Shown here in pieces: positions 10,136 to 19,933 of a stretch of DNA of 64,000 nt. The stretch covers positions 56,277-120,276 of the forward strand of contig CAZRTJ010000008.1 of NCBI GenBank assembly GCA_964602985.1, given 5' to 3'. A model generated the notes under the pieces. It was not told the DNA's origin and searched no databases. It saw only the letters and a list, made by a program, of their open reading frames with translations. The position numbers and the translations under genes are program-made. This DNA is from CAYZJB01 sp964602985 (GTDB lineage Bacteria > CLD3 > SB21). Each line of letters opens with the position of its first letter. The stretch's first letter is position 1.

Positions 10136-10922
10136 TAAAAGGAAGAAGGCCGAACGAAAAAGAGCGAAACCGGCGAAGAAAACCAAGTCCAAGCGTGCGG
10201 CGAAGCGGTCGGTCAAGAAAAAGACCCGGACAGGTGTTCGAACCGACGCCAGCCGAACATCCTCCGGTCTTCACACAGCAGTGAAGACGAGTGTCTCAAA
10301 GTCCAAACAAAAAACGCTTCGCATACCCAAGCCAACCCCGCAGGAAAATCTCGAACGGCCGTTCAATATCCTTGAGAGTTATATGGGAACATATGAGTTC
10401 AAAGACCTCTTTTCTGTCTTGTTTGTTTGCACAGGCAATATGTGCCGAAGCCCAATGGCGGAAGGGATCCTGCAGTCCAAAATTATCCAGGAGAATCCGG
10501 ACATCGGCAATCGCGTTTTGGTTCAATCTTGCGGTACGTATGCGATGGATGGGAACAAGCCCTCGCAGAACGCAATTGCCATCAGCCGCTTGAACGGCGT
10601 AGACATAAGTGGAATTCGGTCCAAACCACTGAATCGAGTCCACGTCGAGCAGAGTGATTTGATCTTTGCTTTGTCTATTGATCATTACAATTTCATTCAC
10701 GAGAACTATCCCTCCGCTCGAAATAAGACCTTCCTGTTGAAGCTGTTCAACAAGAACCGTGCGATTACATTGGCCGACAGTATTCCGGATCCCATGGGCT
10801 TTCCGGTTGAGTTCTATGAGAAGACGTACCGGGAAATTCAATCCGCTCTCGACGAGGCGTATTCCGCGATTGTGGATAGGGCGCGTGCGAAGTTGAATTT
10901 GGACGGTAGTCCTGCCCGATGA
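10101..10922 (+). CDS. Low-molecular-weight protein tyrosine phosphatase with basic histone-like tail
   Basis: The C-terminal 165 residues form a low-molecular-weight phosphotyrosine phosphatase: P-loop VCTGNMCRS with nucleophile Cys110 and Arg116, and the late general-acid region DSIPDPMG. Such enzymes control tyrosine kinases of polysaccharide export or dephosphorylate arginine/tyrosine residues. The first 80 residues are unusual: extremely Lys/Arg rich with Ala, Ser and Pro (KPAKKTKSKR-like), resembling histone H1 or AlgP tails, and absent from ordinary 150-residue family members. The start is well supported by AGAGGAGAG just before ATG 10101. It overlaps the radical SAM gene upstream and shares ATGA with the DUF3108 gene downstream. 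Confidence 0.88.
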   Translation: MKKKLRKKSSPDKRKKAERKRAKPAKKTKSKRAAKRSVKKKTRTGVRTDASRTSSGLHTAVKTSVSKSKQKTLRIPKPTPQENLERPFNILESYMGTYEFKDLFSVLFVCTGNMCRSPMAEGILQSKIIQENPDIGNRVLVQSCGTYAMDGNKPSQNAIAISRLNGVDISGIRSKPLNRVHVEQSDLIFALSIDHYNFIHENYPSARNKTFLLKLFNKNRAITLADSIPDPMGFPVEFYEKTYREIQSALDEAYSAIVDRARAKLNLDGSPAR

Positions 10923-11653
10923 GATTCCTTTTCTTGGTTCTTGTTCCATTCAGCGCTCTGAGCGCGCAAATATCGCTGCGCACCATTGAGAATCGAGCTT
11001 TTAAAGTTGGAGAGCGATTGACGTTTTCGATCGGCTGGGAGTTCATCAGCGCGGGTACTGCGACACTGGCGGTAGAATCCATCGTCCAGCAGAGCGGTCA
11101 TCAAACGTATTACATTACCGCGACAACAGAGTCTAACGCGTTCTTTTCTGCACTGTATCGAGTTCGAAACAAACTCGAAACATACGTCGACACGGAAGGA
11201 ATTTATCCTGTGCGTTATGTGAAGCGGACGAGTGAGGGTGGAACGAAGAGAGATTTCACGGTAGATTTTGACCAGGCCGCACATCGGGCGACGATTGTAG
11301 ACAAAGACTCCGGACAGTCGGTGCTTACCGTGCCGGCGTTTGTTCAAGATATTATCTCTGCGTTCTATTATGTCCGGACCCTTCCGTTGGAGGGCGGTCA
11401 GCGCTTGGAGTTGTCGACGTTTGACAACGGAAAGTGGAAGACCGCATCGGTCGACATTGTCCGGAAGGAAACCATCACCGTTGATGCCGGCACATTTTCT
11501 TGTGTGGTCGTCAAGACGCCGATCGGGCCTTTTCAAAACAAGTCCGATCTGCTGATTTGGCTGACAGACGACGAAAGGAAAATACCAATACTGATGAAGA
11601 GCAAGATTGCCGTCGGCTCGGTACGAGCGGAACTTGAAGAACTCGTTAACTAG
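10919..11653 (+). CDS. DUF3108 exported protein
   Basis: 244 residues with a signal peptide (RFLFLVLVPFSALSA, cleavage before Gln17) followed by a DUF3108 domain, recognised by the opening pattern VGERLTFSIGWEFISAGTATL and by later beta-rich segments ending in an acidic C-terminus. Family members are periplasmic or outer-membrane-associated proteins of unknown function. ATG overlaps the stop of the phosphatase gene (ATGA), so it belongs to the same operon. It is followed 12 bp later by the esterase gene. Confidence 0.85.
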   Translation: MRFLFLVLVPFSALSAQISLRTIENRAFKVGERLTFSIGWEFISAGTATLAVESIVQQSGHQTYYITATTESNAFFSALYRVRNKLETYVDTEGIYPVRYVKRTSEGGTKRDFTVDFDQAAHRATIVDKDSGQSVLTVPAFVQDIISAFYYVRTLPLEGGQRLELSTFDNGKWKTASVDIVRKETITVDAGTFSCVVVKTPIGPFQNKSDLLIWLTDDERKIPILMKSKIAVGSVRAELEELVN

Positions 11654-11665
11654 AGGAGAGAGGGT

Positions 11666-12379
11666 ATGGATCACTACGAACACGCATGGCACAGCGATCG
11701 CTTAAACAAAAACATGAGTTTTCATCACTTTGGCACACGTGGCGCACCCGTTGTGGTATTCCCAACCACTCTGGGCTCCCATTGGGAGTTTATCGACCGC
11801 AACATGGTCGACCCGATTGCCTGGAAAATCGAACAAGGACTCATCCAGTTGTTTTGTGTGGACTCATATAATAACGAGAGCTGGTACAATGATCACATTC
11901 CTCCCGCTGAAAAGGTACGCAGGCATGTTCTGTATGAGGAGTATCTGATTCACGAATTTCTTCCTTACGTGAGGCACAAGACTGGCACCGACTTTCTGAT
12001 ATTGATCGGATGTAGTTTTGGAGGATATCATGCGGTCAATTTTGCATTGAAACACCCGGAAATGGTCAATCGCGCGATCGGGCTTTCCGGTTCCTATACC
12101 ATCGAGGGTTTTTTGGACGGCTATTATGACGACCTTTGCTATTACAACAACCCTGTGCACTTCGTGCGCAACTTGAGCGATCCGTTCTACCTGAACCAAT
12201 ACAACACACGAACCGAACTGACCCTGGTGACAAGCGATCTCGATCCCTGCCTTCAACGGAACGAATACATGCACCAAGTTCTCCTCGACAAGGGCATTCG
12301 CCATCAGTACTACTACTGGGACAATGGAGTTGGACACGACTGGCCGTATTGGCAGCGTATGATCAGCCATTACATTTGA
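11666..12379 (+). CDS. Esterase D-like alpha/beta hydrolase
   Basis: 237 residues of a putative-esterase alpha/beta hydrolase fold. The nucleophile elbow GCSFGG is near residue 115, an aspartate-containing strand TLVTSDLDPC follows, and the likely catalytic histidine is in the C-terminal NGVGHDWPYW. There is no signal peptide. A strong Shine-Dalgarno (AGAGGAGAG) precedes ATG 11666. It lies just upstream of glgA, so a role in carbohydrate or acyl-ester removal is possible, but the substrate cannot be read from sequence. Confidence 0.85.
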   Translation: MDHYEHAWHSDRLNKNMSFHHFGTRGAPVVVFPTTLGSHWEFIDRNMVDPIAWKIEQGLIQLFCVDSYNNESWYNDHIPPAEKVRRHVLYEEYLIHEFLPYVRHKTGTDFLILIGCSFGGYHAVNFALKHPEMVNRAIGLSGSYTIEGFLDGYYDDLCYYNNPVHFVRNLSDPFYLNQYNTRTELTLVTSDLDPCLQRNEYMHQVLLDKGIRHQYYYWDNGVGHDWPYWQRMISHYI

Positions 12380-12388
12380 GGGTGTCGG

Positions 12389-13864
12389 ATGAATGTTGCC
12401 ATTGTCGCTTCTGAGGCCGCGCCTTTCGCAAAGACAGGTGGGTTGGCTGATGTCATCGGGTCCCTGCCGAAGTACCTGGCGGAACTCGGACACGATGTGC
12501 GCGTGTTTGTGCCGAAGTACCTTAGTGTAGAGGAAGGGGACTACAACCTGCACTATGAGGCTACGATCGGGGAGATGGTTATTCGACTCGGACGACACGA
12601 ACGCGTCGTCCATGTGCAAACGTCGACTCTTCCAGGCTCATCCGTTCCCATCTATTTTGTGGACTGCCCGCATTACTACTTTCGTCGGTACATCTACACC
12701 ATGGATCCCGACGAGCACGAACGGTTCATCCTCCTTTGCAAGGCGGTCATCGAGTCGTGTCAGCGGATGCGGTGGAAACCGGACGTCGTTCACTGCAACG
12801 ACTGGCAAACCGGTTTGCTTCCGGTTTACTTGAAGGACAATTATAACTGGGATCGAATGTTCGACCAAACAGCGACGGTTTATTCCATTCACAACATCGC
12901 CTACCAGGGACGTTTTTCAGAATCTGCCATCGGAGTGGCCGAACTGCGCCGGGAAGATTACAGACCGGGTGGCCCGGTGGAATTCCACAATTCCGTCAGT
13001 TTCATGAAACTGGGAATTCTGTACAGCGAGTTGATTACGACCGTCAGCCACACGTATGCTCGCGAGATTCTCACTCCGGAATTCGGACTGGGCATGGAAT
13101 CAGTATTGATTCCACGTGCCGCCGATTTGCGGGGCGTACTGAACGGAATCGACGCTCATGTATGGAACCCTAACAAAAACTCGCACATTCCTTACCCGTA
13201 CACATCCGCCACACTGGGTGACAAGGAAGAAAACAAAAAATTTCTTCTTTCGAAGACCACGTTGCCGTATGCTCCAGAGCGGCCGCTGATAGGCATCGTC
13301 TCCCGAATGGTGAAGCAGAAAGGATTTGATCTGTTCGCTCAGGCGGCTGCCGAGCTGATGTTGTTGGATGCACAATGGGTGGTTCTGGGTAGCGGAGAAG
13401 ACAGATTCGAGCAAATGTTTCAATCCATCAGCCACAGCCTGCCGCACAAGATGTGGTCGTATATCGGATACAGCAACGAACTGGCGCATTTGATCGAGGC
13501 GGGCGCGGACATCTTTCTCATGCCGTCCTTGTATGAGCCGTGCGGGCTCAATCAAATGTACAGCCTGGCGCATGGCACCGTGCCTATCGTGCGACGCACG
13601 GGTGGACTGGCAGATACAGTCCTGGATATCGATCATGCCCGCAGTCTTGGAAGAAAAGACGGCAACGGATTTTCATTTGACGAGCCGTCCGGTGTTGCCC
13701 TGTTTTCAACGGTTCGGAGGGCAATCGAATACTACCGCAACCAAACGCTTTGGAAAGAGATTCAGAAGAACGGGATGGACGCAGACCATTCGTGGGAGCG
13801 ATCAGCGGAAACGTACTCTGATCTGTATGCAGAAGCCAAAAGCAAAAAGCTTGGCCGAACATGA
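12389..13864 (+). CDS. glgA: Glycogen synthase
   Basis: GT5 glycosyltransferase that elongates alpha-1,4-glucan from ADP-glucose (or UDP-glucose). It has 491 residues, normal length. The N-terminal substrate loop KTGGLADV is at residues 15-22, with VHCNDWQTGL, SIHNIAYQG, the inter-domain SRMVKQKGFD and the C-terminal donor-site block PSLYEPCGLNQ. No other glycogen genes are in the window. Its TGA overlaps the ATG of hldD (ATGA), linking glycogen and LPS-heptose genes in one transcript. Confidence 0.95.
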   Translation: MNVAIVASEAAPFAKTGGLADVIGSLPKYLAELGHDVRVFVPKYLSVEEGDYNLHYEATIGEMVIRLGRHERVVHVQTSTLPGSSVPIYFVDCPHYYFRRYIYTMDPDEHERFILLCKAVIESCQRMRWKPDVVHCNDWQTGLLPVYLKDNYNWDRMFDQTATVYSIHNIAYQGRFSESAIGVAELRREDYRPGGPVEFHNSVSFMKLGILYSELITTVSHTYAREILTPEFGLGMESVLIPRAADLRGVLNGIDAHVWNPNKNSHIPYPYTSATLGDKEENKKFLLSKTTLPYAPERPLIGIVSRMVKQKGFDLFAQAAAELMLLDAQWVVLGSGEDRFEQMFQSISHSLPHKMWSYIGYSNELAHLIEAGADIFLMPSLYEPCGLNQMYSLAHGTVPIVRRTGGLADTVLDIDHARSLGRKDGNGFSFDEPSGVALFSTVRRAIEYYRNQTLWKEIQKNGMDADHSWERSAETYSDLYAEAKSKKLGRT

Positions 13865-14823
13865 TCATCGTAACCGGAGGCGCAGGTTTTATCGGAAGCG
13901 CAATCGTCGGCCGTCTGAATGAACTGGGGTACGACGACATTCTCGTCGTCGATGAACTCGGGGAATCTCCCAAGTGGCGAAATCTGAACGGGAAGAAGTA
14001 TTCCGACTATCTTCACAAGACCGCTTTTCTCGAAACTCTGAAAATACTTGGGCCAGAGGTTCAAACCGTATTTCACATGGGGGCCTGCTCCTCGACAACA
14101 GAGCGCAATCTCGATTTCCTGATCGAGAACAACTACCGATACAGCCGCATTCTGGCAGACTGGTGTTTCCAGAAACAAATCCGGTTCCTTTATGCAAGTA
14201 GCGCTGCGACGTACGGTGACGGGTCAAGCGGATTCTCTGATGACCACAACCAGTTCCATGTCCTACGGCCGTTGAATCCATATGGATATTCGAAGCACCT
14301 GTTCGACTTGTGGCTCCTTCAAAACAGACCCGGTGTCTCTTATGCGGGATTTAAGTTTTTCAATGTCTTTGGTCCGAACGAATATCACAAAGACGATATG
14401 GCCAGTGTGGTCTTCAAGGCCTATCACCAGATTGGCTCAACCAACGAGGTTCGCCTCTTTAAATCGTACCGATCTGATTTTGCCGATGGTGAACAGAAGC
14501 GCGATTTTGTCTATATCAAAGACTGCGTCGACGTCATGATGTGGTTCCAAGAGAATCGCGATGCGAACGGAATTTTCAATTTGGGAACCGGTCAGGCCCG
14601 TTCCTGGAATGATCTTGTCCGAGCCATCTTTCGTGCAATGAAGAAGCCCGACCAGATCACCTACATCGACATGCCGGAATCCATCCGCAACGCCTACCAG
14701 TATTTCACTCAAGCGGACGCTCGCAAACTTGCGGCCAGCGGCTGTCCGGTGAAATTCCGGTCCCTGGAAGACGCGGTGCGGGACTATGTCGTGAATTACC
14801 TGGAGGGGGATCGGTACTTGTAG
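13861..14823 (+). CDS. hldD: ADP-glyceromanno-heptose 6-epimerase
   Basis: NADP-dependent short-chain dehydrogenase that makes ADP-L-glycero-D-manno-heptose, the precursor of LPS inner core. The dinucleotide motif TGGAGFIG is at residues 5-12, and the catalytic pair is Tyr141/Lys145 in YGYSK. At 320 aa it has the usual length. It begins in the stop of glgA and ends 12 bp from the convergent mazG. The partner hldE and a GT9 heptosyltransferase are at 47-51 kb, so the heptose pathway is split over two loci. Confidence 0.95.
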   Translation: MIIVTGGAGFIGSAIVGRLNELGYDDILVVDELGESPKWRNLNGKKYSDYLHKTAFLETLKILGPEVQTVFHMGACSSTTERNLDFLIENNYRYSRILADWCFQKQIRFLYASSAATYGDGSSGFSDDHNQFHVLRPLNPYGYSKHLFDLWLLQNRPGVSYAGFKFFNVFGPNEYHKDDMASVVFKAYHQIGSTNEVRLFKSYRSDFADGEQKRDFVYIKDCVDVMMWFQENRDANGIFNLGTGQARSWNDLVRAIFRAMKKPDQITYIDMPESIRNAYQYFTQADARKLAASGCPVKFRSLEDAVRDYVVNYLEGDRYL

Positions 14824-14835
14824 GCGTTCGCGGTT

Positions 14836-15648
14836 CTACATGCCTCGGGCTTTTGCTTCATCCCAAAAAACATCCATCTCCTGCAGCGTCGCATCCCGCA
14901 TGGACTTTCCGGATTCCTGAAAGCGCCTTTCCACGTGTCGGAATCGACGCGTGAACTTGTCAATCGTCCGTCTTAAGGCGTCTTCTGGGTTCACACCCAG
15001 AAAGCGAGCGACATTCACGATCGAAAAAATCACGTCCCCGAGTTCTTCCTCTATTCTTTCAGTGGGAAGGTCCCGGGTCGCGGCCTCGAGTTCATGGAGT
15101 TCTTCGAACACTTTGGGCCAAACATCCTTCACGTGGCCCCAGTCAAATCCCACCCGTGATGCTTTTTCCTGGACACGCGTGGCGCGAACCAGCGCCGGAA
15201 GGTTCTTGGGCACTCCGTCCAGCACCGATTTCCGACCCGACTCCTGCATCTTGATCTGTTCCCAGTTCTGGAGCACTGCATCGGCCGTACCGGCCTCCAC
15301 GTCGCCGAATACGTGGGGGTGTCGGCGAATCAGTTTGTCATTGATGCACTCGAGTACATCGGCCAGGTCAAATCGCTTTTCTTCGGCGGTGATCCGTGAG
15401 TGAAAGAGAACCTGGAGAAGCAGGTCGCCCATTTCCAAGCGCAGGGCGTCGTACTGCCGCTCGTCCAATGACTCCAGCATCTCGTAGGCCTCCTCCAGGA
15501 GATAAGGGCGCAGGCTGTCATGCGTTTGCTCGCGATCCCAGGGACAGTGGGCACGCAGCTCCCGCATGATGTTGTATAGGCGGCCGAATTCCTGTCGCAC
15601 GATTTCAGAACGATTGTCGTCCGCAGGCCGGATATCTTTCGTCTTCAT
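14836..15648 (-). CDS. mazG: MazG nucleoside triphosphate pyrophosphohydrolase
   Basis: House-cleaning enzyme that hydrolyses NTPs/dNTPs to monophosphates and pyrophosphate, limiting misincorporation. 270 residues with two all-alpha MazG domains: CPWDREQTHDSLRPYLLEEAYE (given here in shortened motif form CPWDREQTH...EEAYE) near the N-terminus and a second EELGD motif near residue 205. This is the normal two-domain form. It is the last gene of a minus-strand run, 4 bp after the TPR gene. Confidence 0.93.
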   Translation of the reverse strand: MKTKDIRPADDNRSEIVRQEFGRLYNIMRELRAHCPWDREQTHDSLRPYLLEEAYEMLESLDERQYDALRLEMGDLLLQVLFHSRITAEEKRFDLADVLECINDKLIRRHPHVFGDVEAGTADAVLQNWEQIKMQESGRKSVLDGVPKNLPALVRATRVQEKASRVGFDWGHVKDVWPKVFEELHELEAATRDLPTERIEEELGDVIFSIVNVARFLGVNPEDALRRTIDKFTRRFRHVERRFQESGKSMRDATLQEMDVFWDEAKARGM

Positions 15649-15652
15649 GCGT

Positions 15653-17953
15653 TCACCGGTTGCCTTGGAGGAGTTCTAACACTTCCTGTTGGAATTTCTG
15701 GCGATACTGATCGATGAGAAGTTTGTAGTCCGGATCAGTTCGTAGCCCATCAAACGCCGGGTCCTTGTCCAAGCCTGAAAAATCACGAAAGCGTTTTTCG
15801 AAAGCCTGTTTCAAGAGCGTGATCGCAGGTTTTGACTTCTTCTGGGCTGCATTCCACGCAGCCAGATGATAATACGGCGTGGCGGCATTCGAATCCAGCA
15901 TCCGCTCTTTCTCAAACTCCGCATACGATTCGTCGTACCGGTGTCGGTAGAGGAACGTCTGGCCGAGCCAGCCTGTCAGTTTGCCATGATCGACGCCAGG
16001 TAGACGCATGGACAGACGGATTTGGTCTTCCGCCGCGACATAGTCACGATTTTTCAAGTACGCCTCCGACAATCCCTGCGCCGCCAGAGTCTTGGTAGAA
16101 TCGAGAGAGAGGGCTTTGCGGAAAACAATGATAGCGCTGTCGACTCTTTCGAGGGAAACCAGGGTTCGCGCAAGTTCCACATATGCATCCGTGTAGGAGG
16201 GATACACCCGGATCGCCCGCTCAAACTCCATCCGTGCTCGTTGTGGTTCCTGATTGCCACGCATGGCCAGACCCAGAAAGAACGATGATTCCGCATTCGG
16301 GTAAATTCGAACGCTCTTCAAAATCTGGAGTTGAGCGTCCAGGAATTTGTTCTGCTGAAGGAGGATCTTGCCGATTTGGAGATAACAGCGGCCGTAATTG
16401 TAGCTGTCGTTGGCGTAGGGCGCATACCGCTCGTAATTGACCAGCGCAGACTGGGATTGACCGAGTCGGTACTGGGCTTCTGCTGTAAGGAAGTACAATC
16501 TGGAGGTCTTGTATGGAGACATCTGGAGCAGTTGAAACTGTGCGAGCGCTCCGGATACGTCGTTTAGGTAATACAGCATGAGGTATCCGGTTGCGGCCCT
16601 GTATGCGAAGTCAATTCGGGCGTCTCCATTCCCCTCCAACAGCCGATCGTTCAACGAATCGACCACCGCCTGCATGCGTGAGACGTCTTTCTTTGGACCT
16701 GCCAGCAGATGAAAGATTTGAATCGGGTTGGTGTTGGGATTCTCGAGTTCCGGCTTCTGCAAAATCGCGATCATGTAATGCGGTACTGCATCCACCATCC
16801 GGCCCTGGTAAAACAAAATATTGGCCAGGTTCAATCGGGCGTACGCATCGACAGGATCGATAATGAGCACTTCCTCGTATAGCCGTCTGGCGTGGTCCAA
16901 GTCGCGACGAATTTCATAAATTCGAGCGAGATTCCGCCGCGCGGAGGCCTCATCGGGATTGACCTCGCGGGCGCGCTGGAATTGCTGGATCGCGCGAGCG
17001 GTGTCGCGCTCGGCCATGGCCAGAAGCCCAAGCAGATTCAAAGCGCCGGAGGAGCCTGCAAACGTACGTCGCGGATATCGTGCCGTCCATTCCCTCAGGG
17101 CCTTCTCGGCGTCCCGGCGTGCAGACGGCGGGTCCTTTCCAATGTGGTGACTGTACGCGATTTGCACGAGACTGAGCGTGGCCAACGGTCGAGCTTCCCG
17201 TTCTTTGAGGAATTCTGTCCTTGCCGCCGCCGCGTCATTCTTCTCGTACAGCAGGAGGTCGCCGATTTTGTGATGCAGATCGAACCGTTTTGGGTTCAGC
17301 GACAATGCCTTACGAAACGCCTCGATGGCCTCATCCTGCTTTCGGAGGACGGCCAAAGCATCTCCCTTCCATTCCCACGCATCCTGAAAGGCCCCGTCCA
17401 GCTGGGTCGCGGACTGCAGGAGAGTCAGGGCCGTGTCCGCTTCGCCGGCATTCAGCCAATGCAATCCGTTCAACGCAAGCTCGTATGCCTTGTCACTGGG
17501 TGTGATGTGCACAGAATTCTTAACCAGATCAAACAGGCCACGATCGGGCAATTTCAGGGACTTGGCGACGTCTCCGACCAGCCGCTCCAGAATGTCCGGA
17601 ATCTCCGAGGCGTTGGACGCGGAATAGGTTGCGCGGGTCTTGAGAAAAGACCGATGTCGAATCGACGCGACCGTCACGGTCCACATGGCCTTTTCCTTGA
17701 CAAAGGAGGAGTTGACGGAAATGACCGCGTCCCACGCAGCGTGCGTCGTCATCCATTGATCTTCTGGTGGCACCGCCGAAAGGTCCGTCTGGACTTCCTC
17801 AAAACCGCTGAGGGCCAGGACTTGGCGCAAGGCGGCCGCCGCCGCCGATGCGGGCCAGGAAGAACTCTCGTGAACGTAGATGCGGCATCGACCCGGGGCC
17901 TCTTGGGCGAAAGCCGAAGTGATTGCGACAAAAAGAACGAATACCATTTTCAT
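15653..17953 (-). CDS. Exported tetratricopeptide-repeat protein
   Basis: 766 residues with a signal peptide (KMVFVLFVAITSAFAQ) and then a first domain of about 120 residues followed by ten or more TPR units running to the C-terminus (for example GDALAVLRKQDEAIEAFRKAL, then repeated pairs of helices with the W-L-G-Y-A-F-A-P signature). TPR arrays are protein-binding scaffolds; this one would lie in the periplasm or at the outer membrane. GAGG stands 6 bp before ATG 17953. It sits 11 bp after an esterase gene and 4 bp before mazG. No enzymatic motif seen. A 358-codon open frame on the opposite strand is a shadow. Confidence 0.85.
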   Translation of the reverse strand: MKMVFVLFVAITSAFAQEAPGRCRIYVHESSSWPASAAAAALRQVLALSGFEEVQTDLSAVPPEDQWMTTHAAWDAVISVNSSFVKEKAMWTVTVASIRHRSFLKTRATYSASNASEIPDILERLVGDVAKSLKLPDRGLFDLVKNSVHITPSDKAYELALNGLHWLNAGEADTALTLLQSATQLDGAFQDAWEWKGDALAVLRKQDEAIEAFRKALSLNPKRFDLHHKIGDLLLYEKNDAAAARTEFLKEREARPLATLSLVQIAYSHHIGKDPPSARRDAEKALREWTARYPRRTFAGSSGALNLLGLLAMAERDTARAIQQFQRAREVNPDEASARRNLARIYEIRRDLDHARRLYEEVLIIDPVDAYARLNLANILFYQGRMVDAVPHYMIAILQKPELENPNTNPIQIFHLLAGPKKDVSRMQAVVDSLNDRLLEGNGDARIDFAYRAATGYLMLYYLNDVSGALAQFQLLQMSPYKTSRLYFLTAEAQYRLGQSQSALVNYERYAPYANDSYNYGRCYLQIGKILLQQNKFLDAQLQILKSVRIYPNAESSFFLGLAMRGNQEPQRARMEFERAIRVYPSYTDAYVELARTLVSLERVDSAIIVFRKALSLDSTKTLAAQGLSEAYLKNRDYVAAEDQIRLSMRLPGVDHGKLTGWLGQTFLYRHRYDESYAEFEKERMLDSNAATPYYHLAAWNAAQKKSKPAITLLKQAFEKRFRDFSGLDKDPAFDGLRTDPDYKLLIDQYRQKFQQEVLELLQGNR

Positions 17954-17964
17954 GAAAGACCTCG

Positions 17965-18966
17965 TTAGGAGATAGCCTGACTGACGAGCTGGAGAGACTG
18001 ATCGTAGCGATAATTTGTGCTCATGTGTCCATCGTCAAATTCTTCATACCAGAATCGTACATGTTTCCCGCGTAACTTGTCAGTGAAAATTCGCGCTCCG
18101 ATGTGAAGGTGATACTCATCGCGAGAACCGCATTCCAAGAAGAGATGTTCGATTTGCTTTGCCGCCTGCACATGAGAATCTTCGTCGATCATCCGAACAG
18201 GGTCAAAAGCGAGCCACTTTTTCCAGACGTCGTTCCTTAGTTCGCCTGATGTTTCATCAAAAGGGAGATCGAATCCGAACGGCGAGGACGGATTGGGCGA
18301 ATAGCTGGCCGCCATCGCAATGACATTGATCGCATCGAGCATTTCCCTGGACTTCTTCGGAGCTTCAAAAAAACCGTCCAAGAAAGGCCGCAGACCGCCC
18401 ACACGAAACACGGCATTGTAGCATTTGGGGATGTCCGGAAGATAGGAAAAATCGAAATACAAATCTCCGGAGGAGCAGAATACAGCGGAGAACAGACTGG
18501 GATGACGCAAACCCAGACGGAGTGCGCCGAAGCCACCGCTTGATTTGCCCATCACAGCCCGATGCCGTCGATCGGCCTTCGTGCGGTACGAGCGGTCTAC
18601 GTGCGGGACAATTTCCGCGGTCAGGTAGTCTTCGTACGGCCCCTGCGCGGCGGAATTGACATATTGACTCCCACCATACTTGGTGAAGCAGTCCGGCATC
18701 ACCACGATGCATTCTCGCATCCGTCCTTCGCGAATGAGTCGGTCGCATCGCTGATCCATAGAATATCCCCATGCCTGCGGAGCCAAGTACATCGTGCCGA
18801 AGCCCATGAAACCGCTCAGCAGATAGACAACCGGAAAGCGATCTGCGCCCGTGGCGTAGGATGGAGGAAGATAAACCGCCAACTTCCGGACAAATGGATC
18901 ACCAAGTGGATTGTCTTTCAGCAATACACTTTCCACATCCTCGACCACAACGGTTCCGTTCTTCAT
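17965..18966 (-). CDS. Esterase D / FrmB-like alpha/beta hydrolase
   Basis: 333 residues, putative-esterase family (esterase D, S-formylglutathione hydrolase, mycolyl transferase fold). The nucleophile motif is MGKSSGGFGAL near residue 142; an acidic residue in LECGSRDEYHLH and a histidine in FDDGHMSTNYR near the C-terminus complete the likely triad. No signal peptide. It is followed closely by the TPR gene, probably in one transcript. The substrate is unknown. Confidence 0.85.
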   Translation of the reverse strand: MKNGTVVVEDVESVLLKDNPLGDPFVRKLAVYLPPSYATGADRFPVVYLLSGFMGFGTMYLAPQAWGYSMDQRCDRLIREGRMRECIVVMPDCFTKYGGSQYVNSAAQGPYEDYLTAEIVPHVDRSYRTKADRRHRAVMGKSSGGFGALRLGLRHPSLFSAVFCSSGDLYFDFSYLPDIPKCYNAVFRVGGLRPFLDGFFEAPKKSREMLDAINVIAMAASYSPNPSSPFGFDLPFDETSGELRNDVWKKWLAFDPVRMIDEDSHVQAAKQIEHLFLECGSRDEYHLHIGARIFTDKLRGKHVRFWYEEFDDGHMSTNYRYDQSLQLVSQAIS

Positions 18967-19003
18967 GGTCGATAGTACGAACGTGGGGAAGGAAATGCAA
19001 CGG

Positions 19004-19933
19004 TCAAGCGGCCAGCGATTGCCCGGGTTCCCCTTTTGAGGACGCTTTCGGCAATCCTCTCCACGTGATCACGACTACAGCGGTGATAATCACGAGCGAC
19101 GAAACAATGACGCGCGTTGTCAACGGCTCATCGGCTACCAAATATCCAAGAAATACGGCGACGAGAGGATTCACGTACGCATACGTGGCGACCTTGGAAG
19201 GGGCGACGTGCCTGAGTAGCCACACGTAGGCTGTAAATCCAACCAGCGAACCAAACACCACAAGATAGGCCAAAGCCATCCAGGACGAAATCGACACGGA
19301 TGCCACCGAAAACCCAGACCATTCTCCAGTCAGTCCACTGACGACCAGCAGCAGGATCCCGCCACCAATCATTTCCATTGCGATGGCAAGTAAGACAGAC
19401 GAGGGCAAGGGTGCACTACGCGAATACAGGGAGCCTGCCGACCACGCGATTGTCGCCGTGATTAGGGCAATTGCGCCCCCCGCATCGATCCGACCTTGTC
19501 CCATGAGGGTTTCCGGACCCAATAGAATGGCCAAGCCTGCCATACCGAGCACGATACCCACATAGATTCTCCGTCCGGGTTTCGTGCGATCTCCCCATTT
19601 CCAGTTGAAGACCGCAATCCACAGCGGTACGGTGGCCACGATCAGCGCAGCCAGTCCCGAAGGCACCCACTTCTGTGCAAGGGTTACACCCCCGTTGCCT
19701 CCAAGCAGCATAAGTCCCCCAATCACGAAGGCGGATCGCCAATGGACACGAATCGGAAAGGAACCCGGACGGAGCCACGCGTACAAGATGATCCCTGCAA
19801 AGAGATGCCTACACCCAGCCATCAGGAAAGGCGGGAGGGTTTCTATGCCGAAGCGAATCGCGAGGTACGTCGAGCCCCAAATGACATAGACAGCCGCAAA
19901 TGCGACGATTATTCGAACGCCCACGCTTCTCAC
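19004..19933 (-). CDS. EamA/DMT-family inner-membrane transporter (YedA-like)
   Basis: 309 residues, ten hydrophobic segments in two EamA repeats. The start VYVIWGSTYLAIRFGIETLPPF (motif WGSTYLAIRF) and AGCRHLFAG are characteristic of the YedA/RhaT branch of the drug/metabolite transporter superfamily. Substrate unknown, usually export of amino acids or metabolites. Translation begins at GTG 19933 (or the in-frame GTG three codons later). About 160 bp separate it from the macro-domain gene upstream; that spacer shows no further gene. Confidence 0.88.
   Translation of the reverse strand: MRSVGVRIIVAFAAVYVIWGSTYLAIRFGIETLPPFLMAGCRHLFAGIILYAWLRPGSFPIRVHWRSAFVIGGLMLLGGNGGVTLAQKWVPSGLAALIVATVPLWIAVFNWKWGDRTKPGRRIYVGIVLGMAGLAILLGPETLMGQGRIDAGGAIALITATIAWSAGSLYSRSAPLPSSVLLAIAMEMIGGGILLLVVSGLTGEWSGFSVASVSISSWMALAYLVVFGSLVGFTAYVWLLRHVAPSKVATYAYVNPLVAVFLGYLVADEPLTTRVIVSSLVIITAVVVITWRGLPKASSKGEPGQSLAA

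Noticed and set aside
16892..17968. 358-codon plus-strand frame opposite the TPR gene
   Set aside because: Shadow produced by the GC-rich TPR codons; no signal or motif.
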